From positions 1 to 33,840 of the forward strand of contig JBAZRW010000012.1 in assembly GCA_041662785.1 (NCBI GenBank): a DNA stretch of 33,840 nt, given 5' to 3'. Shown in pieces: positions 16,456-24,771 of this stretch. Position 1 is the stretch's first letter. Every line of letters begins with the position of its first letter. The DNA comes from Bdellovibrionales bacterium (GTDB lineage: Bacteria; Pseudomonadota; Alphaproteobacteria; UBA9219). The notes beneath the pieces are model-generated. The model was not told where the DNA came from and did not search any database. It saw only the letters and a list, made by a program, of their open reading frames with translations. The translations under genes and the position numbers were made by a program.

Positions 16456-17237
16456 GCCTTCGCCTTTCCAAACAGGCGGAAGAAATTCTCCGTCGTCGCT
16501 TTTTCAATCGCCTCAACGGAAACGCCCTTCACCTCCGCCAGCTTTTTAGCCGTCAGGGCAACATGCGCAGGCTCGCACGTTTTCCCGCGATGGGGAATGG
16601 GGGCAAGGTAGGGCGCATCCGTTTCGATCAAAAGGCGATCCATCGGCACATCCGCCGCGATGGCGCGGATATCCTCGGACTTGTTAAACGTGATCATGCC
16701 GGAAAACGACACATAGAAACCAATTTCCAACCCATAGGTTGCCATCTCACGCTTTGAGCTAAAGCAATGCAAAACGCCCGTCAGCCGCGCCTGCTGCCCC
16801 GCGCCTTCTTCTTTTAAAAGGCGGATCGTGTCCTCTTCCGCTTCACGCGTGTGGATGACAAGGGGTAAGCCCGTTTGGATCGCGGCGCGGATATGCTGGC
16901 GAAAGTTGCGCTGCTGCGCGTCACGCGGCGCAAAGTCATAGTGATAATCAAGGCCCGTTTCGCCAAGACCGATCACCTTGGGATGCTGTTCGATCCGAAT
17001 CAACTCTTCCGTCGTGATCAACTGTCCTTCCTTCTCCGCCTCATGCGGATGCACGCCAAGGCACACGTCAATGACGTCATACTTTTCTGCAATCGCAAGT
17101 ACCGGAGCAAACTCAAAGCGGGAACAGCCGACGGTCACGATCCGCCCCACGCCCGCCGCGCAGGCACGCGCCACCACGCCGTCCAAATCCCCTACCAGCG
17201 CTTCATCGTCTAAGTGGCAATGACTATCGATCAACAT
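16452..17237 (-). CDS. TatD family metal-dependent hydrolase
   Basis: This is an amidohydrolase-fold enzyme; TatD relatives are 3'-5' exonucleases or aminoacyl/DNA hydrolases. The metal residues are in place: DSHCHLD (4-10), GLGETGLDYHYD (about 91-102), PLVIHTREAEEDT (about 129-141), GVLHCFSSK (about 153-161) and IETDAPYLAP (about 204-213). The 261-residue length is normal. It lies about 240 bp after metG, the gap being filled by a palindromic repeat, and overlaps the next gene by four bases. The YcfH subgroup, next to metG or holB, is the best match. Confidence 0.92.
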   Translation of the reverse strand: MLIDSHCHLDDEALVGDLDGVVARACAAGVGRIVTVGCSRFEFAPVLAIAEKYDVIDVCLGVHPHEAEKEGQLITTEELIRIEQHPKVIGLGETGLDYHYDFAPRDAQQRNFRQHIRAAIQTGLPLVIHTREAEEDTIRLLKEEGAGQQARLTGVLHCFSSKREMATYGLEIGFYVSFSGMITFNKSEDIRAIAADVPMDRLLIETDAPYLAPIPHRGKTCEPAHVALTAKKLAEVKGVSVEAIEKATTENFFRLFGKAKA

Positions 17238-17259
17238 AGATAAACGCCTTTTCCTCTAT

Positions 17260-17460
17260 CGTCATCCCGCACAAGTCTGTCGCTCATCTGTGAGTGACAG
17301 ACGAAGATGCGGGACCCAGCCTGCCTTGCCGAAGCTGCGAAGCTGCGTAGGCAGGTTGAAAGCTTTTTTCATTTCCCAGAAAACTTCTTCCTTGTTCCCA
17401 GTCCCCTGGATCCCGCATCTTCGCGCCGCGCTACCGCGCGTCTCTGCGTGCGGGATGACG
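17260..17460. repeat. GTCAT...ATGAC palindromic repeat, copy 4 (composite)
   Basis: It starts cgtcatcccgc and ends gcgggatgacg. Nested inside are a hairpin cctgcc...ggcagg (17320-17355) with the core gaagctgcgaagctgcgtag, and the segment tttcccagaaaactt shared with copy 1. It occupies the gap between metG and tatD, suggesting one repeat inserted into another. Confidence 0.8.
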
Positions 17461-17475
17461 GGGAAGCTTTATGCG

Positions 17476-19032
17476 TTAGCCTCTATCCCCCTCGCCTTCA
17501 ACATACCTTGGGAACACGCCCGATGGCGTGGGCAAAGGCGTGCCCGCCTTCAGCGCATGCTCGGCCTTAATCGCCGCAAAGGTGCGCTGATCCGCAGGCA
17601 CACTTAATTGATCCAGCATCGCGGCCATCGCGGTTGGCATAAAAGGCTGCACAAGAAGCGCGACGCAGCGGATCGCCTCCGCCAGCACATACAAAACAGT
17701 CGCCATCCGCGCAGAATCGGTTTTCTTCAGCGTCCACGGCGCTTGTTCATCCACATAGCGATTGCCATCGCCAATCACGACCCAGATCGCCTCTAAAGCC
17801 TTATGAAACGCTTGCGCGTCCATCTCACGCCGCACGACATCCAGAAGACCATAGGCCTTGTTCAAAAGCGCGTTATCAGCATCCGTCAACGCGCCATGCT
17901 CTGGCACAACCGCGCCACAATTCTTGGCGATCATCGACAGCGAGCGCTGCGCCAGATTGCCAAGATCGTTGGCCAGATTGCTGTTGACGCGGGCAATCAG
18001 AGCCTCATTCGATATATCGCCATCCTGCCCAAACGAAATATCGCGCAGCAAGAAATAGCGCAGCGCGTCAACGCCGAATTTCTCAATCACATCTTCGGTC
18101 GAGACGATATTGCCCACCGACTTCGACATTTTCTCGCCGTGAGTCAGGATCATGCCGTGTCCCGAAATCGCCTTGGGAACCTCGATCCCCGCCGACATCA
18201 AAAACGCGGGCCAATACACAGCGTGAAAGCGGATAATATCCTTGCCAATCACATGAAGATCAGCAGGCCAGAATTTCTCCATCAAACTACCCTCACCCAT
18301 CTCAGGATAATTCAAAGCAGTGATATAGTTGGACAGCGCATCGACCCACACATACATGACGTGCTTGGGCGCATCAGGAACGGGCACGCCCCATGAGAAC
18401 GTGGTGCGCGAGACGGACAGATCACGAAGACCCGACTTCACAAAATTGAAAATCTCGTTATAGCGCGACTTGGGCGTGATAAAATCAGGACGGCGCGTAT
18501 AGAGATCAAGCAGCTTGCCTTGATACTTTGACAGACGGAAGAAATAGCTTTCTTCCTCCATCCACTCGACCGGAGCCCCCGACGGCGCAAACTTCTTGCC
18601 GTCCGGCGCAGTCGTCAATTCGGCTTCATCAAAGTACGCCTCATCACGCACCGAATACCATCCGCTGTATTTATCAAGATAAATGTCGCCCGCCTCAACC
18701 ATCTTGCGCCAGAACGCTTGAGCGCGCTCCTTATGCCGAGGTTCGGTCGTGCGCATAAAATCATCGAACGAAATGCCCAGCGTCTCGTACATTTTCTTGA
18801 ACTGCGCCGAGGTCTGATCCACCAGCTCTTGCGGCGAGATGCCCAGCTTGGCAGCCGTTTGTTCGTTCTTCTGGCCGTGTTCGTCCATGCCCGTTTGAAA
18901 GCGCACGTCAAAGCCGTCCAGCCGTTTAAACCGCGCCAGCGTATCGCCCGCGATGGCTTCATAGGCATGGCCAATATGCGGCGCACCGTTGGCATAGGGA
19001 ATAGCGCAAGTGATATAATAGGGTGTTTTCAT
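17476..19032 (-). CDS. metG: Methionine--tRNA ligase
   Basis: MetRS charges tRNA-Met with methionine. The class I HIGH motif is PYANGAPHIGHAYEA (12-26, HIGH-equivalent 19-22) and the KMSKS loop is GEKMSKSVGN (299-308). The connective region (about 115-185) has no Cys4 zinc knuckle, as in the MetG2-type enzymes common in Alphaproteobacteria. The anticodon-binding helical domain follows (for example VNSNLANDLGNLAQRSLSM). At 518 residues it lacks the C-terminal dimerisation/tRNA-binding extension. It precedes tatD and the MBL hydrolase on the same strand. The 136-bp upstream gap shows no leader I can identify. Confidence 0.97.
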   Translation of the reverse strand: MKTPYYITCAIPYANGAPHIGHAYEAIAGDTLARFKRLDGFDVRFQTGMDEHGQKNEQTAAKLGISPQELVDQTSAQFKKMYETLGISFDDFMRTTEPRHKERAQAFWRKMVEAGDIYLDKYSGWYSVRDEAYFDEAELTTAPDGKKFAPSGAPVEWMEEESYFFRLSKYQGKLLDLYTRRPDFITPKSRYNEIFNFVKSGLRDLSVSRTTFSWGVPVPDAPKHVMYVWVDALSNYITALNYPEMGEGSLMEKFWPADLHVIGKDIIRFHAVYWPAFLMSAGIEVPKAISGHGMILTHGEKMSKSVGNIVSTEDVIEKFGVDALRYFLLRDISFGQDGDISNEALIARVNSNLANDLGNLAQRSLSMIAKNCGAVVPEHGALTDADNALLNKAYGLLDVVRREMDAQAFHKALEAIWVVIGDGNRYVDEQAPWTLKKTDSARMATVLYVLAEAIRCVALLVQPFMPTAMAAMLDQLSVPADQRTFAAIKAEHALKAGTPLPTPSGVFPRYVEGEGDRG

Positions 19033-19168
19033 CGGTTTGTTACTTTGTGTTGGTTTCTGTTCTTCAGGGGAAAAACCTCCCCAACGGCCAGCTTACACCG
19101 TAAAAGCGCGACCCAAAAGAATTTCTTTGAAGCCATGAGGGGATAGAGCGTATTTAAACGGCCAAGAC

Positions 19169-20104
19169 CTAAAGCGGCGTGGCGGGCAACGCTTTGATTT
19201 TCTTTTTGTCAGGCTGAAGAGAGGGAACAGGCTTAAGAGTATAGACCGTTTTTCCCGCTATATCGCTCAAAGTCCAAGAGGTGGAAGGACACACTTCTTT
19301 TTCAACAATTCTTGTTTCAATCCGCGTTTCCGTGTCCTTGCAGACGTTGTAGTCATGCTTAGCGGCATAATGATTGATGAGAGCGCCCACCCCCGCACCA
19401 CATAGAGTGCTTGCAATCGTTCCCCAAGCAACGGAGTGCAGCATCAGCTTGAAGCCATCCTTGTGCGTTTTATCGGGATCCGTTTGGCCTTTAACAACTT
19501 TAATGCCACCGTTGGCTTCACTGGCGTGCCCTTTTGTTGCTTGGACTTCCTTATCCAGTTTTTGAAGTTGTGCATCCAAGTGTGACGAAATCGTCTCAAG
19601 CTTCGGCACAATTTCTTTTGTGCTGGTCATGGCAATGGCAATATCCTGTTTGAGCGAACCCGCCACAGCACGGATTTCGCCAAGCATTTTCTTGTTATCG
19701 GCTGCCTCGGCAGTTGCATATGTTGCCGCTTGTTCAACCCGAGATAACAAATCATTAGTCTTTTCCCCCATAGAGGCAATGTTTTCAACTGTCGTTCTAA
19801 CCGAATGAAAGCCTTTGGAAAGAGCAATGATCAATGCTGTCGGATCGACACCAAATTTTTCCGATTCTCCTGTCACTAGCACAGTAGACGCATCAGCCTT
19901 AATCCCAATCTCACAAAATTTAGCTACACGCTCGTTGTCTCCAAGAAGCGCGATAGCGTCCGCCATCGAAAGACGGTTGCGACGAACATGTTGGGTAAAA
20001 TCATAAACCGCCGCTTCGCGTGCGCCCTCTGACATTTCAAACGATGAAAAAACTTCATCCAGCTTATCATAGTAATTGGCAAGATCATGGTTGTTATCAC
20101 TCAT
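19169..20104 (-). CDS. Hypothetical protein, coiled coil plus one membrane segment
   Basis: I do not recognise this 311-residue protein. The start at 20104 (MSDNNHDLANYYDKLDEV) is chosen because GGAGG lies six bases upstream; a 9-residue extension is possible but unsupported. Residues ~15-75 are helical (SEGAREAAVYDFTQHVRRN). Residues ~95-195 read as a long coiled coil (VRTTVENIASMGEKTNDLLS, KLETISSHLDAQLQKLDKEV). One hydrophobic segment, VAWGTIASTLCGAGVGALI, lies at about 225-243 and is followed by a short basic, Pro-rich tail. This design suits a membrane-anchored filament or sensor, but no function can be named. It lies between holB and metG, genes often close together, with a smaller unknown gene just upstream. 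Confidence 0.7.
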   Translation of the reverse strand: MSDNNHDLANYYDKLDEVFSSFEMSEGAREAAVYDFTQHVRRNRLSMADAIALLGDNERVAKFCEIGIKADASTVLVTGESEKFGVDPTALIIALSKGFHSVRTTVENIASMGEKTNDLLSRVEQAATYATAEAADNKKMLGEIRAVAGSLKQDIAIAMTSTKEIVPKLETISSHLDAQLQKLDKEVQATKGHASEANGGIKVVKGQTDPDKTHKDGFKLMLHSVAWGTIASTLCGAGVGALINHYAAKHDYNVCKDTETRIETRIVEKEVCPSTSWTLSDIAGKTVYTLKPVPSLQPDKKKIKALPATPL

Positions 20105-20173
20105 CAGAAACCTCCGTAAAAATACACTCACAGAAATTGACTAAGAAACGAACCAACCGTAATCAGCTAAACC

Positions 20174-20395
20174 TTAAAAACCAAGTTCCTGATGCGCTTG
20201 CTTTACACGTTGTTCTAACGAAGGCCTTTGGGAGTTTTGCATTTTGCTTAACTCCGCGGCAATAACGGGTATTTGCTCTAGAAAATCATCACACGCAGCA
20301 ATAATCGCTCCAGCCTCTTTTTGGAAATTAGGCAAAGTTTCTGTGCGATCCGCGACTTTCGCGATTCCATCTTTAGCAATTTGTGGCGAAGCCAT
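20174..20395 (-). CDS. Hypothetical small protein, 73 aa
   Basis: The start at 20395 (MASPQIAKDGIAKVADRTET) has GGGGGA directly upstream; the frame is open 36 codons further but without coding character. The product is helical and soluble (FQKEAGAIIAACDDFLEQI, then AAELSKMQNSQRPSLEQRVK). It sits about 70 bp before the coiled-coil gene on the same strand and probably shares its transcript. It resembles a small partner protein, but no family is recognised. Confidence 0.6.
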   Translation of the reverse strand: MASPQIAKDGIAKVADRTETLPNFQKEAGAIIAACDDFLEQIPVIAAELSKMQNSQRPSLEQRVKQAHQELGF

Positions 20396-20595
20396 GATAT
20401 TCCCCCATCTATCGTCTATGGGGGATATTATGATCCTTTTATAGCCTAGGTGCAAACCTTGCGTTAATGTGGAATTAACCATAGTTGCCGCTCCCATTCT
20501 CAATCTTGGTTAAAGCTGCACGCCAATTACAGCGCGGCTTGTTTCGAACCCAGAATAACTAAATTTTATTTAGAAAGGATTAATGTTGGGGGGTA

Positions 20596-21642
20596 TCACG
20601 CCGTCATGCGGCTGACGGTGGACAGTGCGTTGATCAAGGCCAGCTTCTTGTCCAAGGCCGCGCCTTGCGCCATCACAAACGTCCGCGCCGTACTTTCCCA
20701 CAACTCTAGGGCCTTATCAAGACGCCCTCGCCCTCCCAGCTTAGCGGCAAGGCCACCGGCAAGGCTGGACGCATCGCCGCGCCCCAACGCTGCCACCCTC
20801 ACCGCATCGCGCAAAGTATCGACCAGCAGCCCCGTGACGACCTGAAAGGCATCGGCGTCGGCCTTCTTGCCCATCTGATCGGCCAGCTTATGCACGCGCA
20901 CAAGGTCGATCATGGGCATCGCCTGCAGGATCGCCAGAAGCTCATCAAACAGCGTCATCGCATCCGTCTCCAGAAGCTTGACGGCGCGAGAAGCGCTGCC
21001 CGCCGCCGCGACCATAAACCGCGCCTTGGCTTCCTCATCCGTGGGAAGGTCGGCCCCCATCCGCGCCAGAACAATCCCCAACTGGGCATCGGTCAGGGGC
21101 TGCAGCGGCAGCATCCGGCAGCGCGAGCGAATGGTCGGCAAAAGGCCGCCAACCGTGGTCGCCGTCAGGAAAATCGTCGCGCCAGACGGAGGCTCCTCAA
21201 TCATCTTCAAGATAGCATTCTGGCCATTGCGGGTTAGCTTTTGCGCCTCATCAATCAGCGCGACACGCCCACTGCCCTGACTGGCCGTCATGCCCATAAA
21301 GGGCGCAAGCTTGCGCGCGTCCTCCACCGGAATAGAGTCCTTGACGAGGCCCGTTTTCTCATCCACGGGGCAGCGCAGCACGAATAGGTCGGGATGCGCC
21401 TCTGCCGCAATCAGCCGCGAAGCAGGATGCTGCGTGGCGGGGCTGTCCAAGCGGCTCTCGCCACCCGATAAAATCATCTGCGCCGCTAGGTAGGCAAGGC
21501 TCGCCTTACCAATGCCCTCCGCGCCGACCAGCAGCCACGCATGGTGCATCCGGCCCGAGGCGTACGCGCCCTCCAGCTGGCGCTTGGCGTCCTCATGGCC
21601 GATGACGGCCAACGTTTGGCAGGGGGGAGAAACAGTCAGCAT
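20596..21642 (-). CDS. holB: DNA polymerase III subunit delta'
   Basis: Delta' is a non-hydrolysing stator of the clamp loader. It has HHAWLLVGAEGIGKAS (33-48), a modified Walker A, then RVALIDEAQKLTRNGQNAILKMIEEPP (about 126-152), the DExx/DEA region and clamp-loader core. IRSRCRML (171-178) contains the SRC sensor motif. Length is 348 residues, normal for the class. In this window tmk, its usual neighbour, is absent. The upstream 220 bp is instead the structured repeat and tRNA-Arg. Downstream are two unknown genes and then metG. Confidence 0.93.
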   Translation of the reverse strand: MLTVSPPCQTLAVIGHEDAKRQLEGAYASGRMHHAWLLVGAEGIGKASLAYLAAQMILSGGESRLDSPATQHPASRLIAAEAHPDLFVLRCPVDEKTGLVKDSIPVEDARKLAPFMGMTASQGSGRVALIDEAQKLTRNGQNAILKMIEEPPSGATIFLTATTVGGLLPTIRSRCRMLPLQPLTDAQLGIVLARMGADLPTDEEAKARFMVAAAGSASRAVKLLETDAMTLFDELLAILQAMPMIDLVRVHKLADQMGKKADADAFQVVTGLLVDTLRDAVRVAALGRGDASSLAGGLAAKLGGRGRLDKALELWESTARTFVMAQGAALDKKLALINALSTVSRMTA

Positions 21643-21671
21643 ACGTCTTTTCTATGCCTATAGGATAAGAA

Positions 21672-21865
21672 TGGTGGACCCGATGCGATTGATCAAAAAT
21701 GCTCGTTCCTCGCATTTTTGCCCCTCAAGGGGCGCCTCGTCAAACTTCGCGTTGCTCCGTTTGCCTGCGGCGTCCAAATTGCCTTCGCAATTTGTCGAAC
21801 GCTGCGTTCGCATCACACTAAGTATACCAAACACAGCTGCCACCCAAGGGGGCATCTGTATTTGG
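21672..21865 (-). mobile_element. Structured element downstream of tRNA-Arg, with duplicated tRNA 3' end
   Basis: The block lies directly after the CCA of the leftward tRNA-Arg. It holds, from the tRNA outward, a hairpin 21865-21827 (15-bp arms, 13 paired, beginning in the CCA). Then comes a linker TATACTTAGTG, and a perfect 8-bp stem 21775-21782/21787-21794. Further hairpins follow, then a perfect 9-bp stem caaaaatgc/gcatttttg (21694-21702/21712-21720) and gatc. It ends with tggtggacccgatgcgatt (21672-21690), an exact 19-bp copy of the tRNA 3' end at 21863-21881. No protein is encoded. The layout matches the block after tRNA-Leu. I read it as a small non-autonomous element that inserted in the T-loop and rebuilt the gene end. 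Confidence 0.7.
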
Positions 21866-21939
21866 TGGACCCGATGCGATTCGAACGCACGACCTTTGCC
21901 TTCGGAGGGCAACGCTCTATCCAGCTGAGCTACGGATCC
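21863..21939 (-). tRNA. tRNA-Arg (anticodon CCG)
   Basis: A full cloverleaf reads from GGATCCG (21939) to CGGGTCC plus ACCA. The anticodon stem TTGCC/GGCAA carries the loop CTCCGAA, so the anticodon is CCG. The T-arm is GTGCGTTCGAATCGCAT. CCA is encoded. It decodes CGG. A 19-bp second copy of its 3' end lies 191 bp downstream. Confidence 0.96.
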
Positions 21940-22186
21940 AACTTAAAAATCCACCGCACCATAAGCGATTTCAGCGCCCCACGCCACCCGCTTTTTTACC
22001 TCTTGATAGTGCCCAAAAACGCTGTTTTTCGACGCAAAAGGCGCCTCTTTGCGCACTTAAAATGCCCTGTTTTACGGCGCTCAGAGGCTTTTATGCCTGA
22101 AACTATCGATTTTTGTTGATTTCTCGGTGGCTCTCGTCTAACTCTGCGGCCTCGCGGCGCTTTCGAGTGACCGCTGATCACCACGT

Positions 22187-22262
22187 GTCTCCTTCGTCTA
22201 GAGGCCTAGGACACCGCCCTTTCACGGCGGTAACACGGATTCGAATTCCGTAGGAGACGCCA
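22187..22262 (+). tRNA. tRNA-Glu (anticodon UUC)
   Basis: The acceptor GTCTCCT pairs with AGGAGAC, followed by G and an encoded CCA. The anticodon stem CCGCC/GGCGG carries the loop CTTTCAC, anticodon TTC, decoding GAA and GAG. The T-arm is ACGGATTCGAATTCCGT. It is the only rightward tRNA in this part of the window. Confidence 0.96.
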
Positions 22263-22307
22263 TCACATTTGATATAGATGTTATATATCAAATGGTTGCC
22301 AGTGATG
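22261..22307 (+). terminator. Hairpin anchored in tRNA-Glu CCA end
   Basis: catcac (22261-22266) pairs with gtgatg (22302-22307), and inside catttgatata (22266-22276) pairs perfectly with tatatcaaatg (22284-22294). The outer stem starts in the encoded CCA. No T-run follows, so it is not a standard intrinsic terminator; a processing or mobile-element hairpin is equally possible. Confidence 0.5.
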
Positions 22308-22403
22308 TCTAGCAGATAGCCCACAAATAAATAAACGAACAGATAGCACCGTTGTTTACACCTTTTTATTTCCCCCGTGCTCTGTCGATCATTTCTTGAA
22401 TAG

Positions 22404-22551
22404 GCGAAGAGCGCGAAAGAAAGGTGATCTGGAATCCAGCCTCTCTGTCCGCCCTAACATTCGTTTGTTCATCGCTTACTGATAATAACACTGGATCCCA
22501 CGTCCATTTTCTTTCGCGCTTTTGCGCGAAGAGAAAATGTCTTGGGATGGC
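22404..22551. repeat. GTCAT...ATGAC palindromic repeat, copy 5 (left end lost)
   Basis: The stretch from gcgaagagcgcgaaagaaag to cttgggatgg parallels copy 1 at 6435-6648. Shared parts include cgtttgttcatcgcttactg, actggatcccacgtccattt and gcgaagagaaaatgtcttgg. The terminal cgtcat is missing on the left and mutated on the right. It sits in the 424-bp gap between tRNA-Glu and tig, which otherwise holds only the flanking hairpins. Confidence 0.78.
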
Positions 22552-22619
22552 GTGTGAGCGTGCAATGACAGAAGATTGTTATAAGAGGTCTAATAAAATT
22601 GCCTTACCCCAAACAGCAT

Positions 22620-22642
22620 CGTGGGGGGACAAGCCCCCCACG
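22620..22642 (-). terminator. Strong GC hairpin downstream of tig
   Basis: cgtgggggg pairs with ccccccacg around a short loop, about 45 bp after the leftward tig stop. There is no T-run on the tig side, so termination is only a suggestion. Confidence 0.4.
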
Positions 22643-22686
22643 CACATCGCATAATGTTCTTATTTCTTTGACGGGCCTATTAAGGC

Positions 22687-24018
22687 TTAGTCCATCTCAT
22701 CCGGCAGCTTCAAAAGCTTGTCGGCGGGGATTTTCTTTTCCGTGATTTTGGCCTGCGCCAAAATAAAGTCGACAACCTTCTCTTCCAGAAGAGGCGCACG
22801 CAAACGCTCAATCGCGCCACGGGTCTTGGTGATATACTCGATTACCTGCTTTTCCTGCCCCGGATAGCGGCGGGCTTCGGCCATCATGGCCTCACGCAAT
22901 TCGGCGGGGGTCACGTCAACCTTGTTCGTCTCGGCCACTTGCGCCAGCAACAGACCCAAACGCACGCGGCGCTCAGCAATGTCGTGGTACTCGGCCTTCA
23001 GATCCTTTTCACTTTTCTTCGCGTCGTCAGCCTCAAGGCGGCCTTCGGCCTTGTCCTTTTGAACCTGTTGCCAGATGCCTTCGAACTCGCCTTCAACCAT
23101 CACGGTTGGCAGATCAAACTTGTGATGCTTGGCCAAAGCATCCATCAATTCACGCTTGATAACCGAGCGCGAGATTTGCGCGTAGTTGGTGCTGATGTCC
23201 GATACAATGCGCTCACGCAATTTTTCCATCGAGGGAAAGCCAATTTCCTTGGCCAGCGCGTCATCCATCTCCACGGCCTTATGCGCGCGGATTTCCTTAA
23301 GCGTCACGGCAAACACGGCCTTTTTACCGGCGAGGTTCGCGGCGTGATATTCCTTGGGGAACGTGACCTTCACGTCCTTTTTATCGCCCGCCTTCATGCC
23401 CGCGACTTGCTCTTCAAAGCCTTCGATAAACGATCCCGTGCCCAGCTCTAGGCGATGATCCGCGCCCTTCATGCCGTCATGCGCCACGCCATCGACGGTG
23501 CCGTCGAAATCAATCACGGCCACGTCGCCCGTTTTAGCGACGCGTTTTTCTTCGATCACTTCCGGCTGACGGAACGATTTGGCGATGCGCAGGATGGCGT
23601 CGTCAAGCGTCTTATCCTCAACGTCCGCGACCTGCCGCACAAAGCTCAGCTTCGCAAAGTCCATCGGCTCAAAGTCGGGAATGATTTCCATTTCCATTTT
23701 GAAGACCATGTCCTTGCCCTCTTCGGCCACAACGTCATCAACCTTGGGCTGAGCGGCGGGGCGGAGCTTGCGCTCGGTCATCGTCTTTTCGGCGCTGTCC
23801 GTAATCAGGCGGTCATAAACCTCGCCCATCGCCTCGGCGCCAAAGCGCTGGCGGATCAGATCAAGCGGAGCCTTGCCCGGACGAAAGCCCTGAATCTTGG
23901 CCTTCTTGGCAATCTCTTGAAGACGCTTTGTGACCGCAGCCTCGACTTCCGCCTTCGGAACCGTAATGGTATAGGCGCGTTTCAAACCCTTGTTAACGTC
24001 TTCGTGAACTTTCATCAT
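22687..24018 (-). CDS. tig: Trigger factor
   Basis: Trigger factor is the ribosome-bound chaperone and prolyl isomerase that meets new chains at the exit tunnel. The ribosome-binding domain contains the signature IQGFRPGKAP near residue 43. The central FKBP-like PPIase domain is at about 145-235 (GDVAVIDFDGTVDG, FIEGFEEQVAGMKAGDKKDV). The helical C-terminal domain follows. The start at 24018 (ATGATGAAAGTTCACG) has AAGGA about 10 bases upstream; longer frames run into the repeat. The protein is about 443 residues, usual size. The frequent downstream partners clpP, clpX and lon are absent; tRNA-Glu lies there instead. Confidence 0.96.
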   Translation of the reverse strand: MMKVHEDVNKGLKRAYTITVPKAEVEAAVTKRLQEIAKKAKIQGFRPGKAPLDLIRQRFGAEAMGEVYDRLITDSAEKTMTERKLRPAAQPKVDDVVAEEGKDMVFKMEMEIIPDFEPMDFAKLSFVRQVADVEDKTLDDAILRIAKSFRQPEVIEEKRVAKTGDVAVIDFDGTVDGVAHDGMKGADHRLELGTGSFIEGFEEQVAGMKAGDKKDVKVTFPKEYHAANLAGKKAVFAVTLKEIRAHKAVEMDDALAKEIGFPSMEKLRERIVSDISTNYAQISRSVIKRELMDALAKHHKFDLPTVMVEGEFEGIWQQVQKDKAEGRLEADDAKKSEKDLKAEYHDIAERRVRLGLLLAQVAETNKVDVTPAELREAMMAEARRYPGQEKQVIEYITKTRGAIERLRAPLLEEKVVDFILAQAKITEKKIPADKLLKLPDEMD

Positions 24019-24059
24019 GTCTTTTAATTCCTTGTTTCGTTTTACTCTTATGTGGCTTG

Positions 24060-24090
24060 CCACCCGAAGCTGCGCAGCAGCGTAGGGTGG
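24060..24090. repeat. GAAGCTGCG hairpin module
   Basis: ccaccc (24060-24065) pairs with gggtgg (24085-24090), with cgaagctgcgcagcagcgta between. The same core occurs at 17320-17355 and, changed, at 25806-25849. It abuts the duplicated tRNA-Leu end. Confidence 0.6.
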
Positions 24091-24268
24091 TGCGGGTAGA
24101 GGGAATTGATCAAAAACGTTCGCCGCCTCTCACGTTTTTGACCCTTCGGGCGCCCACGCCTTCGGCGTGGTGCGTCCAAAACGCCTTTGGCGTTTTGTGA
24201 ACCCCAAGGGGTTCAAGGCACTCATAACATACCATTGATCACGGGTCGCTTAAGCGACTCGTGATCAA

Positions 24269-24271
<3 letters not shown>
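24088..24271 (-). mobile_element. Structured element downstream of tRNA-Leu, with duplicated tRNA 3' end
   Basis: From the tRNA outward it holds a 40-bp near-perfect hairpin 24271-24232 (19 of 20 pairs, beginning in the CCA) and the linker TATGTTATGAGTG. Then come a ccaagggg-type hairpin and a perfect 9-bp stem caaaacgcc/ggcgttttg (24177-24185/24189-24197). cacgccttcggcgtgg follows, then a perfect 9-bp stem caaaaacgt/acgtttttg (24111-24119/24132-24140) and attgatc. It ends with tggtgcgggtagaggga (24088-24104), an exact 17-bp copy of the tRNA-Leu end at 24269-24285. The order of parts matches the tRNA-Arg block while stem sequences differ, as expected for conserved structure. Confidence 0.7.
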
Positions 24272-24353
<82 letters not shown>

Positions 24354-24429
24354 AAATTAAGACAGCGTGGCTTTTTAGATGGATTTTGCTCTAAGCGCAA
24401 AGGTTTTATCTTGGGGGGCTGCCGGAGGC

Positions 24430-24684
24430 CTAATGGCGATCCCGAATCCGGTCGCGAAAGCGGGTTTGGAAGGCCTCTAGCGCCAACGTACGCGTCTCAA
24501 CCGCTGGCCGCCCCGCCCCGCGCGTGACCTGAAGCTGAAAACGCACATGGGGAATGCCCATTTTGTCCGCCGCTACCTCTAGAACCTCAGCCGTTTCGAC
24601 AAAGGCCCCCGTGCCTTCGCGCCTGTAAGACGCGCCGACCTCAATAGGGGCATTGTTGTAGCCTGTTAGAGCGCCCAAAATCAT
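24430..24684 (-). CDS. Hypothetical small protein, 84 aa
   Basis: It has a strong ribosome site (GGAGGAA seven bases before the ATG) and good coding character. The protein (MILGALTGYNNAPIEVGASY...) is likely a small beta-barrel or beta-sandwich: strands GTGAFVETAEVLEVAAD, HVRFQLQVTRG and VETRTLALEAF alternate with turns, and the tail RFRDRIRDRH is basic. No signal peptide is seen. I do not recognise a family. It lies alone between tRNA-Leu and the leftward membrane-protein gene on the same strand. Confidence 0.65.
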   Translation of the reverse strand: MILGALTGYNNAPIEVGASYRREGTGAFVETAEVLEVAADKMGIPHVRFQLQVTRGAGRPAVETRTLALEAFQTRFRDRIRDRH

Positions 24685-24771
24685 AGGCGGTTCCTCCGCT
24701 CTCTTGTTACGCCCCTATTATGATCCTATTCCCTCGGTCTTGACAAGGGTTTCACACGCTTTTCTAGGCTC

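Noticed and set aside
19033..19168. Possible leader or riboswitch before metG
   Set aside because: The 136-bp gap shows no terminator/antiterminator pair, T-box or SAM-type motif.
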